Origin: Streptomyces albidoflavus
Lineage (GTDB): Bacteria; Actinomycetota; Actinomycetes; Streptomycetales; Streptomycetaceae
DNA length: 64,000 nucleotides
Assembly: GCF_000719955.1 (NCBI RefSeq)
Contig: NZ_JOII01000004.1
Span: 1-64,000, forward strand
Direction of reading: 5' to 3'
In this document: piece by piece, positions 26,394 to 35,758 of the stretch
Numbering within the stretch: position 1 is the first letter of the stretch
Layout: every line of letters starts with the position of its first letter
Notes under the pieces: model-generated
Seen by the model: the letters and a program-made list of their open reading frames with translations, nothing else
What the model was told of the DNA's origin: nothing
Database searches by the model: none
Program-made: the position numbers and the translations under genes

Positions 26394-27224
26394 GTGAGCA
26401 GCCAGGAGGACCTCGCGGACTTTCTCCGCCGCCGCCGCGAGGGTCTGCGACCAGAAGATGCGCCGGCCCATGCGACGCTTCCACCAAGCCAGCGTGCGCG
26501 TCGCACACCCGGACTGCGCCGCGAAGAGGTAGCCGCCCTGGCGCAGGTCTCGGTGAGCTACTACGAACGGCTGGAACAGGCACGAGCACCCCGGCCCTCA
26601 CCGCAGGTGCTGTCCGCGCTCGCGAGGGCGCTCCAGCTCACTGAAGCAGAGCGTGACCACCTGGCCCGCTTGGCCGGACAAGTACTGCCCACAGAGAGCG
26701 GCAGCGCGCCGGAGCACGTGCCCGAGGACGCCCAACAGCTACTCGGCAGACTAGGCGGCATCCCTGCCTACATCGTCAACGAGCGGCAGGACATCGTCGC
26801 CTGGAACGCAGCAGCGACAGCCCTGATCACAGATTTCTCCCGTCTCCCACCCGGCCTGCGCAACCTCACTCGCATCGCAACCAGATTCCGTGGCACCCTC
26901 TGCACCGGCGCGCCCGGTTCGGAGTCCGATTTCTCTCTGCAAGCAGCCGCTCAATTGCGCGCGGCCAGCGTTCGGTACCCCACAGACAACGGGCTTGCCG
27001 AGCTGATAAACGAGTTCGCGACGCACGATCCAGATTTCGCGCGGAGCTGGCACAACCACGTTGTGCGCCCCATACCCATCGTGCGGAAGAACCTGCACCA
27101 CCCCTCACTGGGCGCGCTCGAAATCGACCGGCACACCCTCAGCCTGCCCGGCTCAGTTTTCTCCCTGGTGATGTACACGGCAGAAGCCGGCAGCGCCAGC
27201 GCCACCGCACTGAGGAGCCTTTGA
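26394..27224 (+). CDS. XRE-family regulator with MmyB-like ligand domain
   Basis: 276 residues. N-terminal helix-turn-helix (about 1-90): DLADFLRRRREGLRPEDA, TPGLRREEVAALAQVSVSYYERLEQAR and LARALQLTEAERDHL. The C-terminal MmyB-type PAS-like domain starts with IPAYIVNERQDIVAWNAAATALI and ends with HPSLGALEIDRHTLSLPGS. Such regulators commonly sit divergent to an SDR or NmrA gene and repress it until a small ligand binds. GTG start at 26394. The 12-bp dyad ends 22 bases before the start. Confidence 0.9.
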   Translation: MSSQEDLADFLRRRREGLRPEDAPAHATLPPSQRARRTPGLRREEVAALAQVSVSYYERLEQARAPRPSPQVLSALARALQLTEAERDHLARLAGQVLPTESGSAPEHVPEDAQQLLGRLGGIPAYIVNERQDIVAWNAAATALITDFSRLPPGLRNLTRIATRFRGTLCTGAPGSESDFSLQAAAQLRAASVRYPTDNGLAELINEFATHDPDFARSWHNHVVRPIPIVRKNLHHPSLGALEIDRHTLSLPGSVFSLVMYTAEAGSASATALRSL

Positions 27225-28102
27225 CCGCCGCCTGGCACGACCCGAGCGATGTGCGGTACCTGCGCGGCCTCGCCCGACGGTCGGCCGGCCACGCCGAACA
27301 GCACCGGACGTGCCTCCACCAGCCAGCCCCGTGCGCCCTGCCCCCCTCTGGCCGAGAGATTCATGACCTGCTGGTAGTCCGGCGCGAGAAACGTCGGGGC
27401 GAGCCCTTCCTGCCGGTGCGGCACCACCGAACCGTTCCACCCGGCCTCGGCCTCCAGCAGCTCGGCCTGAAGCGCCGGCACCCGCTGCCGAGCAGTGCGT
27501 TCACGCTTCTCCAGCAACCCCGTCACCCGCCTCGGCGTGCTCGCTTCGGCCGATGGCCCGCTCCTTGGGGCCAGTGCTGGCCAGACCGGCCGGTGACGTA
27601 CTGGCGCGACACCGCCGCAGACGAGGCCAGGCACGCCGCCGACTTCCAGAGGGCGCTCAACCAGTTGCGCTGGCCGCCCTGAACAGCCCCGGGATTCCGG
27701 GAGGGGAAGGTACCCGCCGCACGACGTCCTGGCGGAACCCCTCCGGATACGGGGTCGAGCACGGTGGCCTCCCTTCCGGCTGCCTCTTAGCAAGCCGGGG
27801 CAGGTGCCACTGAACGTGTTCAGCGCTGCCTCGTCAGGGTGAGGGGCGGCAGCGGCCATGGCCGTCATGCGGTCGGGGTGCAGCGGGCCCCGCGCGGGAC
27901 GCACCAAGACGTCAGTGTCACGTTGTTGCGTTCGGCCGGCACCCGCAGCGCCTGCTGAAGGCGCTGCGGGTGCCGGCCGGTTCTCCGGTCAGGTCCTGAG
28001 AGCGTTCATCGATCTCCCTGGGCAGGCCGGCTGATCCGTAGAGCCTGGTCCCGCGCTTCTTCGCACTCGCTCCAACCAGAGAACGGGTGAGGCACGTCGT
28101 CG
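27225..28102. other. Gene-poor stretch, about 880 bases, probably decayed
   Basis: No complete gene. On the minus strand near 27410-27529 a helix-like segment (LLEKRERTARQRV, LQAELLEAEA) suggests the remains of a coiled-coil protein, broken on both sides. The only firm feature is the 20-bp hairpin at 27933-27979. Confidence 0.35.
27933..27979 (-). terminator. Long perfect hairpin downstream of the UvrA-like gene
   Basis: Twenty-base arms at 27933-27952 and 27960-27979 pair without mismatch around a 7-base loop (TGCTGAA). It lies about 120 bases beyond the stop of the UvrA-like gene and is the strongest terminator-like structure in the window. Confidence 0.75.
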
Positions 28103-30661
28103 TCACCGTTCCGTCCGTGGTGCGGGCGTGCGTGCGGCGGCGCGTGCGCCGAGCGCGGAGGGTGCTCCCAGGAGGGGCAGCCCTGCCGCGTGCCGACGGA
28201 GGAACGCGGCTGTCGGGTGGTCCGTCCTCGCCACGGTCTGCGGGGTGCCCTGGGCGATTACCCTGCCCCCTTCCGGGCCGGCGCCCGGGCCCAGGTCGAT
28301 CATCCAGTCCGCGGACGCCGCAAGCGCGATGTCGTGTTCGGCCACGACAACGGTGCTGCCGGAGTCGAGCAGCGTGTCGAGAGCCTCCACCATGCACTGG
28401 ACGTCCGAGGGGTGAAGCCCCGAGACGGGTTCGTCGAGGATGACCAGCCCGGCCTCGCGGCTCGCCTCGCCCCGCTGGACCGCCGAAGCCAGCCTGAGCC
28501 GCTGTGCCTCTCCGCCGGAGAGTTCGGTGGCACTCTGGCCAAGCCGGAGGTAGCCGAGTCCTACCCGCTCCAGGCTCCGCAGTGTCTCGGCGAGCCGCTG
28601 AGGTGCGGAGAACCGTTCGACAGCTTCCGCGACGGTCAGTTCCAGCACCCTGTCGATGGTCAGGCCCCGATATTCGATGCTCGTGGCTTCGGGTCCGTAG
28701 CGTCGCCCCTCGCACGCGTCGCAGGTCACCCACACATCCGGAAGGAAGTGCATGTCGATCAGTACGCGGCCGTGGCCCGTGCACGACTCGCAGCGGCCCC
28801 CGCCGTCGGTGTTGAAGCTGAACCACGAGGCGCTGTACCCGTGTGCGCGGGCGTTGTCGGTCCGGGCGTACAGCCGCCGGATGATGTCGAACGCTTTGCT
28901 GTACGTCGCCGGGTTGGACCGCGGGGTACGGCCGAGCGGTTCCTGATCCACGAGTGCCACCCAGCCGAAGTCCTCGAAGCCGGTCACCCTGCCCACGGCG
29001 TCGGTGGCCGATCCGCGCAGCGCCGCCTGCGCCGCCGCTCCGAGCGCGGCGAGCAGACTGCTCTTGCCGCTGCCACTCACCCCTGTCAGGCAGGTGAGGC
29101 GCCCGGCGGGGAAACGTACGCGTTCCGCCGTCACGTGGTGGGTGTCCACATCGTGCAACTCAACCCAGCGGATGCCGTCCTCGACCGGGCGGCGCTCCCG
29201 TGGCTGGCGCGGTGCCCCGCCGGCCAGACAGCGTCCGGTGAGGGAGGCCGGATGGGCGGCCACGCGGGCGGGCGGCCCGGCCACCAGGACATCCCCGCCG
29301 AGGCGGCCCGCCCCGGGGCCCATGTCGACGACCCAGTCGGCGCGGGCGATCAGCTCGGGGTCGTGCTCGACCAGGAGCACCGTGTTGCCGGCGTCGGTCA
29401 GTTCGAGGGCGATCTCCAGCAAGTGCGTCTTGTCCGCCGGGTGCAGCCCGGTGCCCGGCTCGTCGAGGACGAAGACGATGCCGCTCAGTTCGGTGCTGAG
29501 CTGCGCGGCGAGCCGGGTCCGCTGCAGCTCGCCCCCGGAGAGCGTCGCAGCGTTGCGGGACAGTGCCAGGTGGCCCAGCCCCAGCCGGTCGAGCACCCCG
29601 AGCCTGCGTCCCAGGTCCTGAAGCAACGGCTCACCCACGTCTCGCTGCCCGGCTGCGAGTCCGTTCTTCAGGTGCTCGGCCCAGGTCAGCACCTCCCGAA
29701 CCCCCTCCTCGAGCAGGCCGGGATACGTCCTTCCGCCGAGTTGCACGCGGCGTGCCGTCTCTCCGAAACCGCTGCCTTCGCAGGTTGGGCAGAGCTGTTC
29801 GCGCAGATACGGCAGGTAGCGCTCCTTGGCGGCCGGGGTCCGGGCGTTGGTGAACACCCGGCGTACCTCGGCGAGAGCTCCGCGCAGCGGCTGGTTCGAG
29901 GTGTAGGTCATGCGTGCCGTCTCGTTCTTGTTCGGCATGTCGATGGTCGCCTCGACCGGCTCGTCGCCTGTGCCGTGCAGCACGCAGTGGCGGAACTCCT
30001 CGGGCAGCGCCTTCCAGGGCAGGGCGAGGTCCACGCCCCTTTTGCGGGCGAGCGCCGGTACGAACGCGTGCTCGCCCGAGCGCCATTTCGCGAACCAGGG
30101 AGAGGCCCCCTCGAAGAGCGGCAGTTCAGGGTGGGGGATGATCAGTTTCTCGTGCGGCTGCCAGCTGCCGCCCGCGCCGTGGCAGTCGCAACAGCCCCCC
30201 TCCGGCGTCTTCCTGTCGAAGTGGGCGCTGTTCAGGTGGGCGGCGGTGCCTTTCACCTCGGATTCCACGCCGAGGGCGGGCAGCCGCGAGAACAGCAGAC
30301 CCAGGTAGCCGTCGATGCCGGAGATCGTCGCGACGGTGGAGCGGGGGTTGCGGTTCGTGCGGCGCTGGTCGACCGCCAGAGAGGCGCCGAGCCCCCGGAG
30401 TCGATCGACCTTGGGCCGGTTGCGCTGTGTGATGTACTGCCGCACGAACGGCGAGAGCCCCTCCAGGTAGCGTAGTTGAGCCTCGCTGTGCAGGGTGTCG
30501 ACGGCCAGGGAGGTCTTGCCGCTGCCGCTCACCCCGGTAAAGGCGACCAGTCGGCCCTTGGGGATGCTCAGGGACACATTCCGCAGGTTGTTGCTACGTG
30601 CTCCCACCACGTCGATGGTCCCGTACCCTGCATCCACGAAGTCCTCCGCGGGCTCGGACAC
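28103..30661 (-). CDS. UvrA-like ABC ATPase (UvrA2/DrrC type)
   Basis: 852 residues against about 950-1000 for housekeeping UvrA. Two ABC modules: Walker [13 protein letters not shown] and [12 protein letters not shown]; signatures [12 protein letters not shown] and [12 protein letters not shown]; Walker [13 protein letters not shown] and [12 protein letters not shown]. Zn-binding CxxC pairs occur in [16 protein letters not shown] and [16 protein letters not shown]. The shorter first half suggests the UvrB-binding insertion is reduced, as in UvrA2 and drug-resistance proteins such as DrrC. GTG start with AGGAG. Likely binds intercalated or damaged DNA; self-resistance is a guess, and no biosynthetic cluster is seen. 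Confidence 0.88.
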   Translation of the reverse strand: MSEPAEDFVDAGYGTIDVVGARSNNLRNVSLSIPKGRLVAFTGVSGSGKTSLAVDTLHSEAQLRYLEGLSPFVRQYITQRNRPKVDRLRGLGASLAVDQRRTNRNPRSTVATISGIDGYLGLLFSRLPALGVESEVKGTAAHLNSAHFDRKTPEGGCCDCHGAGGSWQPHEKLIIPHPELPLFEGASPWFAKWRSGEHAFVPALARKRGVDLALPWKALPEEFRHCVLHGTGDEPVEATIDMPNKNETARMTYTSNQPLRGALAEVRRVFTNARTPAAKERYLPYLREQLCPTCEGSGFGETARRVQLGGRTYPGLLEEGVREVLTWAEHLKNGLAAGQRDVGEPLLQDLGRRLGVLDRLGLGHLALSRNAATLSGGELQRTRLAAQLSTELSGIVFVLDEPGTGLHPADKTHLLEIALELTDAGNTVLLVEHDPELIARADWVVDMGPGAGRLGGDVLVAGPPARVAAHPASLTGRCLAGGAPRQPRERRPVEDGIRWVELHDVDTHHVTAERVRFPAGRLTCLTGVSGSGKSSLLAALGAAAQAALRGSATDAVGRVTGFEDFGWVALVDQEPLGRTPRSNPATYSKAFDIIRRLYARTDNARAHGYSASWFSFNTDGGGRCESCTGHGRVLIDMHFLPDVWVTCDACEGRRYGPEATSIEYRGLTIDRVLELTVAEAVERFSAPQRLAETLRSLERVGLGYLRLGQSATELSGGEAQRLRLASAVQRGEASREAGLVILDEPVSGLHPSDVQCMVEALDTLLDSGSTVVVAEHDIALAASADWMIDLGPGAGPEGGRVIAQGTPQTVARTDHPTAAFLRRHAAGLPLLGAPSALGARAAARTPAPRTER

Positions 30662-30726
30662 TTGTCGCTCCTTCCTTACGGGGCTGGCGACAGCGGCGTC
30701 TGGCCGTGTGCCGCTTGGGGTTTCCT

Positions 30727-31642
30727 TCAGCGGTATTCGTCGGCGGAGCCGTTGATCCCGCCGTACCGCGTGTCTTCGAAGTACGCCCAGGCATCGGGCT
30801 GGCTGCCGTCCACGTCGCGTACGCCGTAGGCCCTGGCGAGGTCCGCGCTGGGGACGGATTTCCTGTTCCAGCGGACCGCCCGGTCCGGATCCGCAGCCAT
30901 TGCTGCAACCGCGCGGGCGAGGTAGTGCGGTGACTCTGCGATGGCGAAGGCCGGTTCCTGGGCTACGGGATCACGCCAGTTCTCCTCGCTCACGCCGAAG
31001 TGGGCGAGCATCTGTTCGGGGCGCATGAAGCCCGGTGTGACGGCGACGGCGGCGCCCCCGTACTCGGCCAGTTCCTCCCCCAGCCCGTTCTCGCGATAGC
31101 GGCGATGGGAGGCCGCCGTGCCGTCGGTGACTTCCACATGCAGCGGGGCCTCGGAGCGCACCAGAAGGGGGAGCGCCAACGCCGCGCTGATCACGTGAGA
31201 GCGAACCTCGAGTTCCAGGATGCGAAGCCCGTCGGCGAGGGGCGCCTCCCAGGCTCTTCTTGCCGGACACAGACTTGACGAGGAGGTGCTCACCGCCCCA
31301 CAGGTCGTTGACGAGGATGTCCAACCGCCCCTGCTCGCGCTCGATACGTGCGACCAGGGCGCGCACCTGTTCCTCTTCGAGGTGGTCGGTGGGGACCGCG
31401 AGGCCGATGCCACCGGCGGCCGTCACCAGATCGCCGGTCTCCTCGATGGATTCCGCGGTCCGGCCGACCTCGCTGGCTCGCGTACGAGTGGTGCGGCCGG
31501 TTACGTAGACCGTGGCACCGAGCCGTCCGAGCTCGGCGGCCAGCGCGCGACCGGCGCCGCGTGTGGCCCCGGCGACAAGTGCGATTCGGGCGGCCAACGG
31601 GGCGTTGCCGGCAGGGTGCGAAGGGGTGGTGTCCTGGTTCAT
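30727..31642 (-). pseudogene. SDR oxidoreductase, frameshifted and missing its active site
   Basis: The N-terminal half (from ATG 31642) has VAGATRGAGRALAAELG and VNDLWGGEHLL in one frame up to about 31250; the C-terminal half (EAPLADGLRILELE, APLHVEVTDGTA, GFMRPEQMLAHFGVSEENW) continues in another. A two-base loss (or one-base gain) near 31250 explains the switch. In addition the segment after DGTAASHRRYREN jumps straight to GLGEELAEYGG, omitting the helix that normally carries the catalytic Tyr-x3-Lys. Two independent lesions argue for a real pseudogene rather than a sequencing error. Confidence 0.75.
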
Positions 31643-32210
31643 GCCCCCACCCTGCAGAGTAAGTAGGACAGCCGCTGTCACCTTTTCCGGCGAGTTTCAC
31701 CGCCCCCGGCCGCCGGCGTGGACGTGGATCAGTCGTCACCCGGGGTCGAGCAGTCGACGCCCGGACGCATCACCGCGGGTCGAAAACCGTCCTTCTGTAG
31801 CAGCGCCAGAAAGCTCTCCATGGCCCCGTCGGCGCCGGCTCTCGCCATCGGCCCGGTCACGCTGTGCCGCGCGAGAACGACAACGGGATCCCGCGAACGG
31901 GATCGAGGCCCGCGGCCGGAACGAACGATGCGTCCGGCGACCCGGCCTCGACGGGCGACGGCGCAGGTCCGCGCCCTGGCAGCGGGAGGGGACCTCCTCG
32001 GGACTCGCCGGAGCGGTGCACGATGCGGCCCGAGACGGCCTCCTCTGCCGGCCTGCCGCGGCCGGGCGTGAGCTTGACTTATCCCGGTCAGGTTCTTGTG
32101 TTCGGAGGTGCCGGCATACCGAGAAGAACGCTCAGGCGTGCACAGACGAACGTGCTCAGTCATGGGACTGCGAGGGCGCCCCTGGGGCACGCGGGCGTAG
32201 GGTCTCAAGG
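31643..32210. other. Intergenic, about 570 bases, no supportable gene
   Basis: A minus-strand frame near 31729-31870 (ARHSVTGPMARAGADGAM, FLALLQKDGFRPAV) looks protein-like but lacks a start and a family match. Nothing else is recognised. Confidence 0.35.
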
Positions 32211-32606
32211 ATGCGAATAGGCGAGTTGTCCAAGCGCACGGGCGTGAGTCCGCGCTCACTGCGGTACTACGAAGAGCAGGGCCTGCTGACCAGCTCACGC
32301 TCCGGGGCGGGGCAGCGGCACTACGCCGATTCCGCGGTCCAGCGCGTGTCACTCATCCGGCAGTTGTTCGACGCGGGTATGTCCAGCTCGGTGATCGCGA
32401 CTGTGCTGCCGTGTGTGGACGTCCCGCGTGACCTGGACGTCGCCGAGAACACGTTCTCGGCGATGATGCACGAGCGCGACCGGATCGACGCCGACATCGC
32501 GCACCTGCTCGAGACCCGAGATGCGCTCGACGTTCTGATCAGGGCCAACAGCCGGCACCGGGCGGAGCTGTCCACGCCCCCAGAACCGGCGACACAGCCG
32601 GCCTGA
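32211..32606 (+). CDS. MerR-family transcriptional regulator
   Basis: 131 residues. Standard MerR head MRIGELSKRTGVSPRSLRYY then EEQGLLTSSRSGAGQRHY, recognition helix pair, RVSLIRQLFDAGMSSSVIATVL and a C-terminal dimerisation helix. No Cys-rich metal site or large ligand domain. ATG at 32211 has AAGG directly before it, so translation may be leaderless. It precedes the quinone-oxidoreductase-like gene on the same strand by about 100 bases, a common pairing in which such regulators activate an oxidoreductase in response to electrophiles. Confidence 0.9.
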   Translation: MRIGELSKRTGVSPRSLRYYEEQGLLTSSRSGAGQRHYADSAVQRVSLIRQLFDAGMSSSVIATVLPCVDVPRDLDVAENTFSAMMHERDRIDADIAHLLETRDALDVLIRANSRHRAELSTPPEPATQPA

Positions 32607-32635
32607 CACTGTGATCTGCGTCTCAGCCTGTTGCC

Positions 32636-32660
32636 CCTCACATCAATGTCAGAGGTGAGG
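32636..32660. promoter_or_regulatory. Dyad before the quinone-oxidoreductase-like gene
   Basis: CCTCAC (32636-32641) and GTGAGG (32655-32660) form an inverted repeat with a 13-base spacer between the MerR gene and the next coding start. MerR proteins bind dyads of about this span within the promoter spacer. Short arms, so only suggestive; the right arm also lies in the Shine-Dalgarno of an ATG at 32661. Confidence 0.3.
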
Positions 32661-32711
32661 ATGACAACACGCCCGGAATCACCGGGTCGGCCATATGAGA
32701 GGCGGCGAAAG

Positions 32712-33635
32712 ATGGGTCACGCGTGGGGTTTCGGCAGGTATGGCGGGCCTGAGGTGCAGGAGTTTTTCGATCGTCCCGACCCCGTCCCAGGTCGCTGCGA
32801 GGTACTGATCCAGGTCGATGTCGCGGGCGTAAACCCCCTCGACCACCTGCTGCGCTCGGGTCTGGTCGACGGGCTCGACGGCGGGCGCCCGTTTCCCCGC
32901 GTGCTGGGGATGGAGGCGGCCGGAACCGTTCTCGCGCGGGGGGAGGACGTCATCGGGCTCGAGGTGGGTGACGCGGTCTTCGGCTTCGCACTCACCGGTG
33001 GCGGCACCTACGCCGAGACGACCGTGCTCTCCGCGCCGAACACCGCGCGCATCCCGGCGGGTCTGTCCACGACCGTGGCGGCGACGCTGCCGGTGGCCGG
33101 GACGACCGCGGTGGACGTGCTCGACCAGCTCAGCCTCACGCCCGGTGCCACGATCCTGGTCAACGGAGTCGGGGGCGGGGTCGGCCTCGCCGTCGCCCGG
33201 CTGGCTGTCGCGCGCGAGCTGCGCGTGATCGGCACCGGGAGTACCGCCAAACGCGAGCACGCCGAAGCCATCGGGGTGCGGTTCGTCGACTACACCGCCG
33301 AGAACGTCACCGCCGCCGCTCGCGCAATGGTTCCGGACGGCTTCGACTGGATCGTCGACCTGGCAGGAGGCAGCTCACTGCGTTCCGTCGCCCCACTGGC
33401 CCAGGATCCCCGCAACGTCATCTCCGTGGGTGATATCTCCGTGTCCGATCTCGGTGGGCGTTTCGTCGAGCGTCGCACCGACCGCGAAAGCCTGGAGCGA
33501 TCGGCCCGGCTGGCGCTCGACGGACTCCTCGCACCCGTGATCACCGCGGTCCATCCGCTCTCCGGCGCTCCAGCCGCCCTCGCCACCGTCGAGAACGGTC
33601 ACACCGCGGGCAAGGTCGTCATCAAGGTGACGTGA
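32712..33635 (+). CDS. NADPH:quinone oxidoreductase-like (Zn-less MDR)
   Basis: About 307 residues from ATG 32712. GRYGGPEVQEFFDRPDPVPG, VAGVNPLDHLLRSG, LGMEAAGTV and the cofactor loop VNGVGGGVGLAVARLA define the quinone-reductase branch of the MDR superfamily; no Cys/His zinc ligands are present. Such enzymes reduce quinones or alpha,beta-unsaturated carbonyls with NADPH. An alternative start, ATG 32661, has a better Shine-Dalgarno (AGAGG) and would add 17 residues before the usual N-terminus. The upstream MerR gene is the likely regulator. Confidence 0.87.
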   Translation: MGHAWGFGRYGGPEVQEFFDRPDPVPGRCEVLIQVDVAGVNPLDHLLRSGLVDGLDGGRPFPRVLGMEAAGTVLARGEDVIGLEVGDAVFGFALTGGGTYAETTVLSAPNTARIPAGLSTTVAATLPVAGTTAVDVLDQLSLTPGATILVNGVGGGVGLAVARLAVARELRVIGTGSTAKREHAEAIGVRFVDYTAENVTAAARAMVPDGFDWIVDLAGGSSLRSVAPLAQDPRNVISVGDISVSDLGGRFVERRTDRESLERSARLALDGLLAPVITAVHPLSGAPAALATVENGHTAGKVVIKVT

Positions 33636-33916
33636 GACGTGCCGGCCCTCTGACGCTGTCGACCGTCGACTGCGGACCGCCGCGTTTGCCCGTGATCGGC
33701 AGCTCATCAGCTGAGCGCGTTCAGCTGCACAAGGCTGGGCACACTCACGCGTCCGCCCGTCGAAACGATGCTCGTCCTCTTCGGTCGCCCTCCTGATACT
33801 CCTTCAGCAGCGGACCCGGTCCTCAGCTGCATCTTCGGCAGTGGCAGCTGAGGACGCTGGCCTGATGACGCCTTTCTCCACGCTGGCAGGTTCAGTGTGG
33901 GGTGACGGGGGCGCGG

Positions 33917-34185
33917 TCGGCTGGGCAGCGACGGTCTCGTCGCCCTCGTGTACGGCTTCAGCGCGGCCGAACCTCGCGGCTGGACCAGCCCGTGGGTGTT
34001 CACACCGCTCATGGCCGGCGTGATCCTGCTCGCCGCCTTCGTGTGGTGGCAGGACCACGCTGTCGACCCTCTGCTCCCACGGCGCATCTTCAGGGGCCGG
34101 GACTGAGCCTGGGCGTTCGCGACGATGGGACTGGCGACCATCGGCATGGTCGGCGTCCCCTGTTACTGACGTACTACTGACGTGC
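33917..34185 (+). pseudogene. Relic of a DHA2-type MFS efflux pump
   Basis: One stretch encodes GLVALVYGFSAAEPRGWTS, LMAGVILLAAFVWWQ and DPLLPRRIFRGRD followed by an in-frame stop, then AFATMGLATIGMVGVP and another stop. This is the central region of EmrB/QacA-type 14-helix drug exporters; both ends are missing and stops interrupt it. Dead remnant. Confidence 0.65.
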
Positions 34186-34531
34186 CGTCGTCCACAGTGC
34201 CGGCCCTGCAGCCGAATGTCCGTCAAGCAGATCGAGCCCACTCTTCGTCTGGGCGGCCCGCTGGGGCACCACCGAAAGCTGCGTACTCCCAGCCGTATGG
34301 GCCGTACTGCTCTACCGGGCCGGCGGCGCCCCCCAGGGCCGGCCCGAGTCCGCTTCGCGATCACCGCGTCCGGACGCGGCATCCCCCTCCAAGGAATCGA
34401 ACGACTACCCGCGGCACCACGCACCTCGCTGCCCCCGTACGTCGAAGTCGACCCCTGCTCCACACGACACCGGACACGACGCCGGGACCCGCCAGGAGTG
34501 CGAGGACGGTCGGAGTACGCGTCCATACGCG
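34186..34531. other. Intergenic with dispersed repeat copy 2
   Basis: About 345 bases without a recognisable gene. It includes at 34215-34243 the second copy of the 30-base sequence found at 24912-24941, directly after the MFS relic, so an insertion-sequence end may have contributed to that gene's decay. Confidence 0.4.
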
Positions 34532-35641
34532 TCAGCTGGGCCGAAGACCGACCGCCAGCGTCAGCTCCAGGACCCTGTCGGGCGATGCGAGATCCGGAAA
34601 CAGCTCCCGCAGCTGCGCCATGCGGTACCGGACCGTCTGGGGATGGACGAACAAGGCCGCCGCCACCTCGTCCCGCCTGCCCTGATGCAGCAGCCACGCC
34701 CGCAACGTCCCCTCCAGCCGCCCCGCGGTCGCGGCAGGCAGGGCGCGCAACGGTGCGAGGGCTCGTGCACGCAGGTCCGCGAACGCGTCCGCGTCGGCGC
34801 TCAGCACCAGCTCGGGCAGGTGGCCCTCGGTGTCGCGAATGTCAGGGGAGAGCAAGCGCGCGCGCACGGCTCGTGCGTACGAGGCCGACGCATGAGTCCA
34901 TGGCCGGGCCGGGCCGACCACCGCAGTGCGGCCGCTCAGCTGCCGCAAGAGGTGTGACCGGTCGGCATCGGGGACGAGCAGTACACCGGTGGCGTCCGGC
35001 AGATCGTCCAGGACGAGGGTGCCCGGGTCGAGCGCGCGGTAGACGGGCCGGGCCTGGGCGGCAGGCAGCAGCACCGCCGTCAGGGAGTCCGGAGGCTGCC
35101 ATCCGGCCCGCTGAGCAGAGACCAGCAGCGCGTCCGGGCTCACACCGGCGAGGAGATCACGGGCCAGGTGTTCCAGGTGGCGCTCGTGAGCCCTGCCCCA
35201 GGCGGCCAGCTGGTCGGCGTGGCCCGCGGCGCTCGCGGCGGAGAGCTCGTCGATATAGGCGAAGGTCAACTCGGCGAACTTGGCGACCTCGGCGGCCGGC
35301 AGACCGGCGGACACGGCGCCCGCCGCCAGGCAGCGCCAAGCCACCCGCGCACCCACGCGGTAGGCACTGAGCAGGGCGTCCATCGAACGGCCGTCGCGCA
35401 CCTCGCCACGGCCCAGTTCGTAAGCCGCGTCACCGCCGTCACCGCCCGCGGCGTTCCCGCTCGCGAGGTCCAGGTAATGCCCCAGGGCGGTGCGGACAGC
35501 CCGGCGAATGGTGACTCCCATGCGACCCGACAGGGCGTTGGCATAGGGAGGAACCTCGTCGATGATCGCCTGGACGACCTCGTCGGCGGTGGTCCTCAGC
35601 GCGGCCCGAAGCGCTGTGACCGTCGCCTCATCCAGGGCCAT
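34532..35641 (-). CDS. PucR-family transcriptional regulator
   Basis: 369 residues. An N-terminal helical region (ALDEATVTALRAALRTTADE, ELGRGEVRDGRSMDALLSAYRVG), a degenerate GGDEF-like middle and a C-terminal PucR helix-turn-helix: TLRAWLLHQGRRDEVAAALF, HPQTVRYRMAQLRELF and RVLELTLAVGLR. PucR proteins often activate or repress divergent catabolic or lipid genes; in several actinobacteria they adjoin desaturase loci. The start ATG at 35641 has GGAGG upstream. The gap to the divergent reductase gene contains two inverted repeats that may be its binding sites. Confidence 0.9.
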   Translation of the reverse strand: MALDEATVTALRAALRTTADEVVQAIIDEVPPYANALSGRMGVTIRRAVRTALGHYLDLASGNAAGGDGGDAAYELGRGEVRDGRSMDALLSAYRVGARVAWRCLAAGAVSAGLPAAEVAKFAELTFAYIDELSAASAAGHADQLAAWGRAHERHLEHLARDLLAGVSPDALLVSAQRAGWQPPDSLTAVLLPAAQARPVYRALDPGTLVLDDLPDATGVLLVPDADRSHLLRQLSGRTAVVGPARPWTHASASYARAVRARLLSPDIRDTEGHLPELVLSADADAFADLRARALAPLRALPAATAGRLEGTLRAWLLHQGRRDEVAAALFVHPQTVRYRMAQLRELFPDLASPDRVLELTLAVGLRPS

Positions 35642-35675
35642 TTCGCTGGCCCTCCGGGTTACACGACTCACATTC

Positions 35676-35692
35676 TTGTTCCCTGCGAACAA
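35676..35692. promoter_or_regulatory. Inverted repeat in the PucR/reductase intergenic region
   Basis: TTGTTC-CCTGC-GAACAA: perfect six-base arms around a five-base centre, midway between the divergent starts. Candidate operator for the PucR regulator. Confidence 0.5.
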
Positions 35693-35711
35693 TTCTACCC
35701 ACCAGATTCAC

Positions 35712-35727
35712 GTCCTGCGGTCAGGAC
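35712..35727. promoter_or_regulatory. Second inverted repeat in the same region
   Basis: GTCCTG-CGGT-CAGGAC: perfect six-base arms, about 30 bases before the reductase start. Could be a second operator or a leader hairpin. Confidence 0.4.
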
Positions 35728-35758
35728 TTTACGCCCTGAGACGCAGCAAGCTGGAGCC

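Noticed and set aside
28190..30475. 761-residue plus-strand open frame
   Set aside because: Antisense shadow of the UvrA-like gene.
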